Below are positions 16,116 to 24,166 of a stretch of 64,000 nt of DNA, one piece after another. Position numbers and translations under genes: made by a program. Position 1 is the stretch's first letter, and every line of letters starts with the position of its first letter. The notes beneath the pieces are model-generated. The model had not been told where the DNA came from. It did no database searches and saw nothing but the letters and a program-made list of their open reading frames with translations. The DNA lies in assembly GCA_035295125.1 (NCBI GenBank), contig DATGJP010000018.1:1-64000 (forward strand). The letters are read 5' to 3'. The DNA comes from JAICMB01 sp035295125. GTDB taxonomy: Bacteria; Acidobacteriota; Terriglobia; Bryobacterales; Bryobacteraceae.

Positions 16116-17089
16116 TTTTGAGCCGGCTTCTCACCGAGCTTCTTCAGGAACTCCGTGAACTCGCCTTCGGGCGGTTTCTGAAGCGCGTCGAGCGTTGCTT
16201 TTTCTCGCTTCGCTGCTTCCAGGTCGCCCGCATTGCGATAGGCCATCATGAGATTGTAGTGGGCAGGCTCACTGCGTGGGTCGAGTTTGACCGCACGTTC
16301 GAGAATCGAAATCGCTTCGGGATAGCGTTTCGAATCGAGCCGCGCCTTCCCGACGGCGACGAGTGCTTCCAGGAAGTCGGGGCGTAATTGCAGGGCGCGA
16401 TCGAGATGGCCGACGCCCGCGTCACGCTTGCCTTGGGCTATCAGGATTTGGCCAACTTCGTATTCGGCGGCGGCGTCGCCGGCGTTCAACGCCAGTTCGG
16501 CTTCAAACTCGCGGAGCGCGTTTTCTAACGCTTCAGGTCCCTGTGAGGCGATCAGAATGACGCGGCCCAGGCGAAAATGCAAATCAAGGGCCTTGGGGTT
16601 CTTTTCGATCGCCTTGCGGTATTCCGCCGCTGCTTCCGGGTATTTACCCTCAATTTCTAGGATCTCCGCGGATAGCTGATTGACTCGGTACGAGGCCGGG
16701 GTCTTTTGGAACATCTGATAAACTGCATCGTTCCACGCCTTCATGTGTGTGCGGGCCGATTGGTAGAGCACATCGGCGTCGGCAGGATATTCGGCCTTGA
16801 GGTTCGCCTCGACGCAGCTCATGAGGGCCTCGCCGGTCAGTTTGCGTATCTCCTTGTCCGCGGCCTGGGCGAACGTCGTGGCTAAGCGCGGCATCGCCTC
16901 TCTGCAGTGTCCGGTTGCCGCATCCACGAGGGCGAGAAATGCCGGCGCCTGGTCGTCTTTGGAGGCTTCAAGGGCGGTGCGCGCCTCCGCATAGCGTCCT
17001 GCATGGAACGCCTCGATGCCCTTGTTGAGCGAATCGTCGGCGAAAGCGGGCGCGACGACGAGCAGAAAAATGCTAATGCCCCGCATCAT
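16112..17089 (-). CDS. Exported TPR-repeat protein
   Basis: About 325 residues when started at the Met-Met pair at 17089, which begins a signal peptide (MMRGISIFLLVVAPAFA); an upstream ATG at 17137 adds 16 polar residues and is less likely. Six or more TPR units follow, for example GIEAFHAGRYAEARTALE, YPEAAAEYRKAIEKNPKA, DAGVGHLDRALQLRPDF and YPEAISILERAVKLDPRS. TPR arrays are protein-interaction scaffolds, here presumably periplasmic. It sits between two FG-GAP/ASPIC genes and overlaps the one downstream by 4 nt, so it may hold an extracytoplasmic complex built from their products (inference). Confidence 0.85.
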   Translation of the reverse strand: MMRGISIFLLVVAPAFADDSLNKGIEAFHAGRYAEARTALEASKDDQAPAFLALVDAATGHCREAMPRLATTFAQAADKEIRKLTGEALMSCVEANLKAEYPADADVLYQSARTHMKAWNDAVYQMFQKTPASYRVNQLSAEILEIEGKYPEAAAEYRKAIEKNPKALDLHFRLGRVILIASQGPEALENALREFEAELALNAGDAAAEYEVGQILIAQGKRDAGVGHLDRALQLRPDFLEALVAVGKARLDSKRYPEAISILERAVKLDPRSEPAHYNLMMAYRNAGDLEAAKREKATLDALQKPPEGEFTEFLKKLGEKPAQK

Positions 17090-17279
17090 CGAGAACCAGG
17101 TCGAGCCCGTTGAAGCGCCGCCGATCCTTCCCCTCAAAGTAACGAAAGCTCAACAGTGGCGGCGGCCCGGGCGCGATCGCGGGTAAGGGAGCTATTCTTT
17201 GCGACGGACTTTCGGCGATGGATGCCATTCGCCCGGAGGCGGCGATCTGCATCAGCACCGCCAGAATCAATGAGGTCAT
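17073..17279 (-). CDS. Small putative exported protein, 68 residues
   Basis: Begins with an ATGA overlap with the stop of the preceding large gene and ends 17 nt inside the start region of the TPR gene. The N terminus (MTSLILAVLMQIAASGRMAS) could be a signal peptide; the rest is proline-rich, then charged (RYFEGKDRRRFNGLDL). No family recognised. The exact operon-like spacing favours a real gene, but its short length and lack of recognised homologues keep confidence low. It might act only as a translational bridge. Confidence 0.4.
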   Translation of the reverse strand: MTSLILAVLMQIAASGRMASIAESPSQRIAPLPAIAPGPPPLLSFRYFEGKDRRRFNGLDLVLDDAGH

Positions 17280-20263
17280 CGTGACTCAAGCTCCCTCAGT
17301 GCACGCTGCGCCTTCTCGTTTCCAGGTTTGCGGTCGAGCCATTCCATCATCACCTCCCGTGCCTTGTCGCGCTCACCCGATTGTGCGTAGACGCGGCCCA
17401 GGTTGAGATACAGCATATCGTCATCCGGCGCGGCGCGGATACCGTAGCGGAAAGCCGCTATGGCGTCCGAAGGCTGACCCATCTTCAGATAGAGCACGCC
17501 CAGATTGTTGACTGCCGACGTGAAGTCGCGCTGGACGGAGATTGCGCGCTGGAATAGATCGCGCGCCTCAGGGTAAAGACCCTTTTCGGCGAATTGCAGG
17601 CCGAGGCTGTCAGCAACCGCGGCCGATCGCGGCGGGGCGGCGAGCAGTTTTCGTCCTGCTGCCCGGGCGTCGTTTATACGCCCGGCATCGAGGTGGATCT
17701 GCGCGATCGCCATCCATGCCCGCTCGTTGTCGGGCGATCGCTTCACGACCTCATTGAGATAAGGCAGTGCGTGATCGGGGTATCCTGCCCAAAAAAATGC
17801 CGCTCCTAACTTGAAATAGTCTCGCTGGGGCGACCCGGCCCAGTACCTGCCGTCATAGGGAAGAGCCTTTGGCGTCAGCATTGCCATGTCGGCTTTGACT
17901 TCCGCCTCGCTGGGGCGCGTCGAGTAGATTTTGCGCGCCTGGCCATTGGAATCGATGAGGAGCAGCAGCGGCGGCGTCAGATCGGCGCGATAGTCGAAGA
18001 GATATCGACGAAAGATATGCCAAATCGCGGCATCGGTTCCCGTGGGATTCAGAACGAGTAGTCCCGGCGTCTTCGCGGGAACCGGCAGGGGCAGCGGTTC
18101 GACGAACCAGGTTGTGTGCAGGCGGGGCTCGTTATCGATTGGAATGGGCGGCGCGGGGGCAAACTCACGGCGACGTTCGTACGATGTCTCAACGAAGGCA
18201 TCGGAGCCTTCTTCCATCGTGTATAGGTTGCCGGCGGTGAGGCCGGTGAAGACCTGCTCATGGCCAGATGGCCACTTTATGAACATGCGGTTCGCCTTCG
18301 TGGCGCTGCCGAGACCGAAGTAGAGCTTCTTGGTGTGCTGCGAGAGAAATCCTGACCCGGCCTGAACCGCTTTGACCTGCCCGTCGACGTCAATGATCGC
18401 GCCAATCGCATCGCGATTCGATTTCTTGCCGCGCAGCAGAAACGCGATCGAATTCCGATCGCCGGCGGAATTGTTCTGAAACACGCGGAGTTGCGGAGCG
18501 AGGCGGTTCCTCACTATTAGATCGAGCCGTCCGTCGCCGTCAAAATCAGTGACAGCGAAAGCGCGGCTATCTTCCGCGAAATCGAGCCCGCTGATGCCCG
18601 AACAATCGACGTAGCGCCCGTTGCGACGCGCGTAGAAGATGTTCGGCTCTGGCGCGCTCCAAGCGTAATCTTCACGGATGTATTGATTGATCGCGTTCCA
18701 GCCGTTCTCATAGGCTTCCGATGGCCGGGCATCCACGGGCGAATTGGCGACCACCTCGCGCCAGAAGAAGCCCATGGTATCTTCCGAGCTCTTGTTCGAC
18801 AGCATGCCGCAGGTGACGAAGATCTCCGGTGAACCGTCGTTATCGAAATCGTGGCCATCGGACGCCCATGCCCAACGTCCAATCTCTACATGTTCCCTGG
18901 CGCCCGCTTCCTCGAAGCGGCCGTTGCCGAGGTTGCGGTAAAGCGAGTTGCCCTTCGTGTGCCGGCGATAGGCCTCGGCCATTTGGGGGCTGTGTTGCGC
19001 GGGCTGAAAGGCCTTCGACGCCGAGACGCGCTGCCCACAATCGCTCCACATGTTCGATATATAGAGATCGAAGCGGCCGTCGCCGTCGTAATCGAACCAG
19101 GATGCGCTCATGCCCGGTCCCAAGTCTTCGACTCCGGCTTCCGCCGCAACATCGTGGAATTTCCCGCCCTCGTTCTTATAAAGGTTCTTGCGGCCAAAGT
19201 CGTTCGCGACATAGAGACTGGGCCACCCGCTGCGATCGTAATCGCACCATGCAGCGGCGAAACTGTAACGATTGTTGTTCTGGTCGATGCCAGTCGATTC
19301 AGTCACATCTTCAAACTGACCTGATCCGTCCGGCCGGAGATGATTCTGGAACAGGAAATTTGGCGGACCGTTTTGGGCATCGTGGTAGGGCACAGGATAG
19401 CGATACTGTGCTTCGCTCTGAAAGTAAACGTAGGTGCAGAGATACAGATCGAGTGCGCCATTGCGATCGTAGTCGGCCGCCGCCATACCTGTGAAACTTC
19501 CCTGCGGTGGGCGTCCGAAACGAAACGCATCCGTGCGCACGGAGAATCGGCCGGCGCCGTCGTTGAGGAGGAGCAGCGGTCCCGACGGAAGCAGGACAAC
19601 AAGGTCCTGACGGCCTGAATTCCGAAAGTCTGCGAAGAGTGCGGATGCCGTGTCATCGAGCAGGCCGACTCCCGCGTGGTCCGTGATGTCTTCCAAACGA
19701 CCGTCGACGAACTTGTAAAGCCGGTTCGGAAGGCCGCCCGGCTGAGGCACGTAGATTTCATCCACGCCGTCGTTGTCGATATCTCCAACAGCGATTCCCT
19801 TCATTCTGAACACGTCGATGCCGCAAGCGGAATCGAGGCGGGCGCGCCAGTAAGGAATACCACGCGCAAGCTGCTCACGAAACGACGGCGTCGTACCGAA
19901 CACGCTCCAGGTGATGTCGCGGAAGAGGGGCTCTGGCGACTTGACGACTTGTTCATCGACAATGCCCTGGATGGTGGTATCGCCGGTCGACCAGCGCATT
20001 TTGTAATATCCCGTGCGGTACTCGCCTTTACCACTCAATTCGAAGCGGACAAGGTCGTTTGGCAACGGATAATAGCGGCCGGGGCGCGCCTTGCGTAAAC
20101 GCTCAATCACGTCGGCGGCGATCTTCTCTTCCGGGAAGGCATCATGGCCGGGCCGAATGAATCCACGGAGCGTCTCGTAAGGCATCTGTGTCGACGCGAG
20201 ACTGTCCCGCGTGAACATAACGGCCGAACACGCAGCCACGAATTGACGGCGGTTCAGCGTCAC
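17276..20263 (-). CDS. Secreted FG-GAP/ASPIC-UnbV propeller fused to C-terminal TPR array
   Basis: 995 residues. The N terminus NRRQFVAACSAVMF looks like a Tat- or Sec-type signal. After a domain of about 150 residues (PYWRARLDSACGID) come FG-GAP/VCBS blades with loops such as DIDNDGVDEIY, DYDRNGALDLY, DYDGDGRFDLY, DFDNDGSPEIF and DFDGDGRLDLI, then an ASPIC/UnbV domain (NRDAIGAIIDV, SGFLSQHTKKLYFGLG, IKWPSG) near 590-660. A linker follows, then at least four TPR units from about 810 (WAGYPDHALPYLNEVVKRSP to QSGERDKAREVMMEWLDRKP). The fusion suggests a large extracytoplasmic scaffold linking a propeller to partner proteins. Overlaps both neighbours by about 4 nt. Confidence 0.88.
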   Translation of the reverse strand: MTLNRRQFVAACSAVMFTRDSLASTQMPYETLRGFIRPGHDAFPEEKIAADVIERLRKARPGRYYPLPNDLVRFELSGKGEYRTGYYKMRWSTGDTTIQGIVDEQVVKSPEPLFRDITWSVFGTTPSFREQLARGIPYWRARLDSACGIDVFRMKGIAVGDIDNDGVDEIYVPQPGGLPNRLYKFVDGRLEDITDHAGVGLLDDTASALFADFRNSGRQDLVVLLPSGPLLLLNDGAGRFSVRTDAFRFGRPPQGSFTGMAAADYDRNGALDLYLCTYVYFQSEAQYRYPVPYHDAQNGPPNFLFQNHLRPDGSGQFEDVTESTGIDQNNNRYSFAAAWCDYDRSGWPSLYVANDFGRKNLYKNEGGKFHDVAAEAGVEDLGPGMSASWFDYDGDGRFDLYISNMWSDCGQRVSASKAFQPAQHSPQMAEAYRRHTKGNSLYRNLGNGRFEEAGAREHVEIGRWAWASDGHDFDNDGSPEIFVTCGMLSNKSSEDTMGFFWREVVANSPVDARPSEAYENGWNAINQYIREDYAWSAPEPNIFYARRNGRYVDCSGISGLDFAEDSRAFAVTDFDGDGRLDLIVRNRLAPQLRVFQNNSAGDRNSIAFLLRGKKSNRDAIGAIIDVDGQVKAVQAGSGFLSQHTKKLYFGLGSATKANRMFIKWPSGHEQVFTGLTAGNLYTMEEGSDAFVETSYERRREFAPAPPIPIDNEPRLHTTWFVEPLPLPVPAKTPGLLVLNPTGTDAAIWHIFRRYLFDYRADLTPPLLLLIDSNGQARKIYSTRPSEAEVKADMAMLTPKALPYDGRYWAGSPQRDYFKLGAAFFWAGYPDHALPYLNEVVKRSPDNERAWMAIAQIHLDAGRINDARAAGRKLLAAPPRSAAVADSLGLQFAEKGLYPEARDLFQRAISVQRDFTSAVNNLGVLYLKMGQPSDAIAAFRYGIRAAPDDDMLYLNLGRVYAQSGERDKAREVMMEWLDRKPGNEKAQRALRELESR

Positions 20264-21519
20264 AATGCGAGCCAGTCTTTCATCGTGCTGAAGACCGTAT
20301 CCAGACGCTGCGGCGTTTGCACGCTCATCAGGGGAAAATCGGGCGGAGCGATCGCGAGCATCTCATCCGTGCCATCAGCCACAAACAGGAACGCCGTATT
20401 GCCCCGGTATTCGGCGTACTTCATGAACTCCTGCCAGATGTATTGGTGGAAGACTTCGAGGTCGACGTAGGACCCGAGCATGTCCGCCTGCGTCGGAATC
20501 GGTGTTGTCGCGTCCTGGTCGGCATAGATCAGCAGGCTGGAGAACGGCTTCACCTTGTTCCGGATGCCATACGCAATCAGGGTGACCGTCGGCCGGGCGC
20601 GCCGGATGCCTTGCACGCTTGCCCACTCTACGAAGGTGTTGTTGATCAGCAAGGTGCCATTCCCGCTCAGAAGAATAGCCCGCGTGAATTCGCCGAGAAT
20701 GGCGTCGCGTCCGAGCTCACCTTCGTCGGGCCGGATCTTCATTTGCTTCAGGCGCGCGCTGAGCTGCTGCGGTCCGCGAACCTGTTCGCCTTCGACCACC
20801 TGCTGCACTTCTTTCATGAGGCGAGCCCGGTAGTCGCTAAGCTGCTCATAGCTCAGCCGGACAACACCGGGGTGCGCCGACATCTTCGCGAGTCGATCGC
20901 CGGTTTCGACGCACCACGCCCCGTAAGGAGTGGCGGCGGCTATGTCAGCGATGGATGGCGCTTGGGAAACCTGAGGTTTTCCGGTTAGGAGTAGCGCAGC
21001 GTAATCCGCCCCGTCAGACGGGACTTCGAGCGGAATCCGCTTCCCGTGTTGCGCGATACGCATCCAAAGGCGGTCGGGTCCCACCGGCATCTCCGCCGGC
21101 GAGAGAATTACGACCAGACGCGGGCGTCCATGGCGCGCTGTTTCAGCTTCCAGCAATGGGTCGAGCTTCGCAAAGACGTCACTGACCGCTTTGCGCCATT
21201 CCGGGTAATGCGCGGAGCGGTTCAAGAAATCGACTTGCTGCAGGGTGAAGGTGCGCTTTGGCCACGTTGCGTCCGAAACCCCCATTTTTCGTTCGGCGTC
21301 GCGGACGTCCGCAAACAGCTTGTCGACATCGGAGGGGTCCGATTTGTCGATGAGTCCGAAGAGCCGCTCGTAGTAGTTCCTCTCGGCTGGGAACAGGAGA
21401 TCCCACTCGTGGATCTGATCGAAGAAATACGTCGAGAATGTGACGGGTAGCCGATCGAAGAGACCTTTTTCGATCAGTGCTTCGATGGCGGCCGACGTCT
21501 TGGGATTGCCGGACGCCAT
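20260..21519 (-). CDS. Conserved-looking hypothetical protein, 419 residues
   Basis: No family recognised. No signal peptide or TM segment; mixed alpha/beta with a long helical N-terminal half (EKGLFDRLPVTFSTYFFDQI) and a central segment (RPRLVVILSPAEMPVGPDRL) that reads as an alpha/beta domain. The last third is rich in predicted strands (TVTLIAYGIRNKV, LLIYADQDATT, NTAFLFVADGTDEML). It is tightly coupled to the alkaline-phosphatase-fold gene upstream (1-nt start/stop overlap) and to the FG-GAP/TPR gene downstream (4-nt overlap). The conserved arrangement suggests a shared pathway, but I propose no activity. Confidence 0.8.
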   Translation of the reverse strand: MASGNPKTSAAIEALIEKGLFDRLPVTFSTYFFDQIHEWDLLFPAERNYYERLFGLIDKSDPSDVDKLFADVRDAERKMGVSDATWPKRTFTLQQVDFLNRSAHYPEWRKAVSDVFAKLDPLLEAETARHGRPRLVVILSPAEMPVGPDRLWMRIAQHGKRIPLEVPSDGADYAALLLTGKPQVSQAPSIADIAAATPYGAWCVETGDRLAKMSAHPGVVRLSYEQLSDYRARLMKEVQQVVEGEQVRGPQQLSARLKQMKIRPDEGELGRDAILGEFTRAILLSGNGTLLINNTFVEWASVQGIRRARPTVTLIAYGIRNKVKPFSSLLIYADQDATTPIPTQADMLGSYVDLEVFHQYIWQEFMKYAEYRGNTAFLFVADGTDEMLAIAPPDFPLMSVQTPQRLDTVFSTMKDWLAL

Positions 21520-22673
21520 CAGAGAAGCTCGCGCAGGGGTTGCCCCGCGATTTCGCTGGTATGAACGCCGAGCAGCGCTGCCGCGGTCGCGGAGATATCG
21601 ACGTGATGAATCGGGCGTTCAGTCTCACCGGGCGCCGTGGCGCCTCCGAGAGCCAGCATCCACATGTTGCGGCATGAGGCATCGCCACTGCGATGATTGA
21701 GAAACCCGTTCGCGGCATTGATATCGCCATCACGCCCCAACTCGGGCAGGATCAGCACCGTTGTGTTGTCCTTGTAGCGCGGGTTGGCTTGCACCTCGTC
21801 CCACAGCATCCCTGTGAGCCGGTCTGTTTTCGTGACGGCCTGGAGATAGAGCGAATACGAACCCCAGTGGGCGACGTCCATGTCCCAGAAATTCACGAGC
21901 AGTAAACGGGGCGCAAACTCGCGCATCACTTCGCGTGTGATGAAAAACGTCAACTCGTCTCCGGATGTGGGCGCTTCCGGGCCACTGATGTAATCCACAA
22001 GGCTGCGGGTCAACGTATCGCGCACGTGCTGATCGAGCTGCCGCCCACCTTTGAAGATGGTCCAGCCCACTCCTTCATAGCCCTCGCTGAGAATACCTTG
22101 AAGCTGCCGCAGGACGTTGTCGCGATCGGCAACCCCTCCTCCCGGGCGCTTCCGTACTACTTCCTTCACCGCCTCCAGGAGAAGCTGCTTCGGGAGGACG
22201 ACATTTGCGCCATAGGGCGAGCCCCACGAAGAGTCGTTGCTCGATCCCATGGTCGCAAAGCTTTTGTTGGTCGCAATGATCCAGGCGTCCATTGGAGGAG
22301 CCTTTGCGCCCTTGCGATAAAACTCGAAGAGCGTGGGCCCGGCTGGCGGCTGAAAGCCAAAATCGTCTACGCGCTGCCAATTCCCGGTCAGGATGCTGGC
22401 CGTGGAGTTGAAATGCGAGAGCACGCCGGCGTTGATGCAGGTTCGAAAGAAAAACCCGTGCGGGCGCATTCCGGCAAGCCGAGGAATGTTGCGCAAGCCC
22501 TCCGGCGCGAATGTCTCCGAATAGCGTACCCCGCCGCCGAACGTGACGATGATCACGCGGCGTCCTTTCCGGGCGCCTAAAGGCCCACCTCGCAGCCACC
22601 GTGGAACGATCCGGGGAGCGATCGAAAGCCCCGCCAGCCGCAGAAAACCGCGTTTCGTGATGGCGGCGGACAT
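21519..22673 (-). CDS. Alkaline-phosphatase-superfamily protein with Tat-like signal
   Basis: 384 residues. The N terminus KRGFLRLAGLSIAPRIV resembles a Tat-type leader. The fold is suggested by the strand VIIVTFGGGVR, the NSTASILTGNW segment (place of the Ser/Thr nucleophile), NFWDMDVAHWGSY, TVLILPELGRDGD and the C-terminal HHVDISATAAALLGV, in the order typical of sulfatase and phosphatase relatives. The first metal-ligand motif, usually FDGxR, reads FGGGVR, so the family Asp seems missing; activity is therefore uncertain. It may be a DUF1501-like protein, which often accompany exported partner proteins. It overlaps the stop of the molybdopterin-fold gene by 1 nt. Confidence 0.7.
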   Translation of the reverse strand: MSAAITKRGFLRLAGLSIAPRIVPRWLRGGPLGARKGRRVIIVTFGGGVRYSETFAPEGLRNIPRLAGMRPHGFFFRTCINAGVLSHFNSTASILTGNWQRVDDFGFQPPAGPTLFEFYRKGAKAPPMDAWIIATNKSFATMGSSNDSSWGSPYGANVVLPKQLLLEAVKEVVRKRPGGGVADRDNVLRQLQGILSEGYEGVGWTIFKGGRQLDQHVRDTLTRSLVDYISGPEAPTSGDELTFFITREVMREFAPRLLLVNFWDMDVAHWGSYSLYLQAVTKTDRLTGMLWDEVQANPRYKDNTTVLILPELGRDGDINAANGFLNHRSGDASCRNMWMLALGGATAPGETERPIHHVDISATAAALLGVHTSEIAGQPLRELL

Positions 22674-23347
22674 CAGTACTCCGTAATCTCGCCGCCCGCG
22701 ATCTTGCGCTTCACCTTTCCACCCAGATCGAGCGGCGTATCATAGCCCGCCTGAATCTCTCCGGTCGGGGAGTAATAAGGACCGATGTCGCAGGCCATGC
22801 TGCCCCTGCCTTCTTCGACGAATTCAATAGACGTGATCAGCTTGGCGGACTTGTATCCGTAGCGGGACGGGTCAATCAGCCGCAACGGCGCTCCGTGCCT
22901 GTCGGCGAGGGGCTGCCCCTGCATATCCATGGCGAACAGGACACGTGGCGAGAGCAGTTGCGGAAGGGTAAAGTATTCATACCATTTATCCGCGCAGTCG
23001 ATCCGCACCGCTTTCGCGTTCTTCTTAGGCTTCGCTGCTTCGAGCAGATGGCCGAAACGGAACCCGCCCCAATCCGCGCGCGACGACCAGCATTGCACGC
23101 ATTTCATTCGTGAGTTTTGGGTCTCATGCGGAAGGCGGCGTAAATCGGGAATCGAGAGGGTAATCGGACGCTCGACCAGACCCTTGACCTGAAGCTGGTA
23201 CGACTTTTGATCGATCGCAGGAACCGGGCTGTACCACATCAGCCGGAAGTTGTATTCATCGGGACGGTCGCTAGGCAGCAAGAGCTTCGTCTCGGCGCCA
23301 TGCAACGTGGCCGCGACCCCGGATGCCATGAACAAACGTCGGTTCAT
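22673..23347 (-). CDS. Sulfite-oxidase-fold molybdopterin-binding protein, exported (MsrP/YedY-like)
   Basis: 224 residues, the size of the catalytic domain alone. The signal-like N terminus MNRRLFMASGVAATLHGA suggests export. The motif RMKCVQCWSS places the molybdenum-ligating Cys at about residue 83, with a second Cys at 86; SARD-type sequence around ADWGGFRFGHLL and the C-terminal DRHGAPLRLIDPSRYGYKSAKLI fit the oxidoreductase molybdopterin-binding domain. Relatives oxidise sulfite or reduce methionine sulfoxide in the periplasm. No haem partner such as MsrQ or a cytochrome gene is adjacent. The substrate is unknown. It is followed without a gap by the phosphatase-fold gene. Confidence 0.85.
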   Translation of the reverse strand: MNRRLFMASGVAATLHGAETKLLLPSDRPDEYNFRLMWYSPVPAIDQKSYQLQVKGLVERPITLSIPDLRRLPHETQNSRMKCVQCWSSRADWGGFRFGHLLEAAKPKKNAKAVRIDCADKWYEYFTLPQLLSPRVLFAMDMQGQPLADRHGAPLRLIDPSRYGYKSAKLITSIEFVEEGRGSMACDIGPYYSPTGEIQAGYDTPLDLGGKVKRKIAGGEITEY

Positions 23348-23363
23348 ACCAGCGAGCTTCCTG

Positions 23364-24146
23364 TCATTTTACTCCCGCCGTAGTCAGGCGTTCATGTATG
23401 GCGCGCTGCTCTGCGGCCTTCTCCGGCTCATGCATGCGATCGTAGACACGTGATAAGTGATAGTGGACGTCGGCTTGATTCGGGCTGATGGCGATGCTGC
23501 GCTCCAGCTCCGCCGCGGCTTCAGAGAATTTGCGCTGCTTCTCGAGCAGTGTTCCCAATTCGTAGTGACTCTCCCACTGATCGTCTTTCAAATGGATAGA
23601 AGCCCGCAGCAGCTTTTCGGCCTTTGTCTGATCCCCGCCGCTGATCAGAAGCCCTTTGGCGTAGACGAATTGCGCCTGCGGATCTTGTGGGTTGGCCGTG
23701 GCCCAATGTTCAAACCGCGGAAGAATGTCATCGAACCGGTCCGACGCCTGGTCGAGCATCTTGCTCAGAAAAACGTAGGGCTGCTGGACTTCCGGCGCGA
23801 GGTCGATAGTGCGGAGATAAGCGCTGGTTGCTTCCGGAAAGCGTCGCTCTCCATAGTAGGCGACGCCTAACGCCAACTCAAGTTGTGCGCTCTTGTCGAA
23901 AACCCGGCAGCCATGTTCCAGGATCTTGACTGCCGGGTCAAACTGCTGCTGCAACAGATACGCATGCGCAGCTTCAAAGTAGTACGTTTCGTCGTAGGGG
24001 CTCAGCCGGATTGCTTCTTCGTATTCGGCTGCCGCCTTGTCGAGTTCACCTTTGGCTTCGTAGGTTCTGCCCAGCCGTTCGTGCTCGCTCGCCGCCTGGA
24101 TTGGAGGCGCAAAAAGCAGAGCGAGTTGTACCCAGACGAGTGACAA
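23364..24146 (-). CDS. Exported TPR-repeat protein
   Basis: 260 residues with an N-terminal hydrophobic segment (MSLVWVQLALLFAPPIQA) that reads as a signal peptide, followed by at least five TPR units: YEAKGELDKAAAEYEEAIRL, QQQFDPAVKILEHGCRVF, ERRFPEATSAYLRTIDLAPE, QRKFSEAAAELERSIAISP and the last HLSRVYDRMHEPEKA. It lies 20 nt downstream of the TonB-dependent receptor and 16 nt upstream of the molybdopterin-fold gene, so it should be in the same transcript and act in the periplasm as an adaptor. Confidence 0.85.
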   Translation of the reverse strand: MSLVWVQLALLFAPPIQAASEHERLGRTYEAKGELDKAAAEYEEAIRLSPYDETYYFEAAHAYLLQQQFDPAVKILEHGCRVFDKSAQLELALGVAYYGERRFPEATSAYLRTIDLAPEVQQPYVFLSKMLDQASDRFDDILPRFEHWATANPQDPQAQFVYAKGLLISGGDQTKAEKLLRASIHLKDDQWESHYELGTLLEKQRKFSEAAAELERSIAISPNQADVHYHLSRVYDRMHEPEKAAEQRAIHERLTTAGVK

Positions 24147-24166
24147 ATTAGAGCATGCCCTACTCG

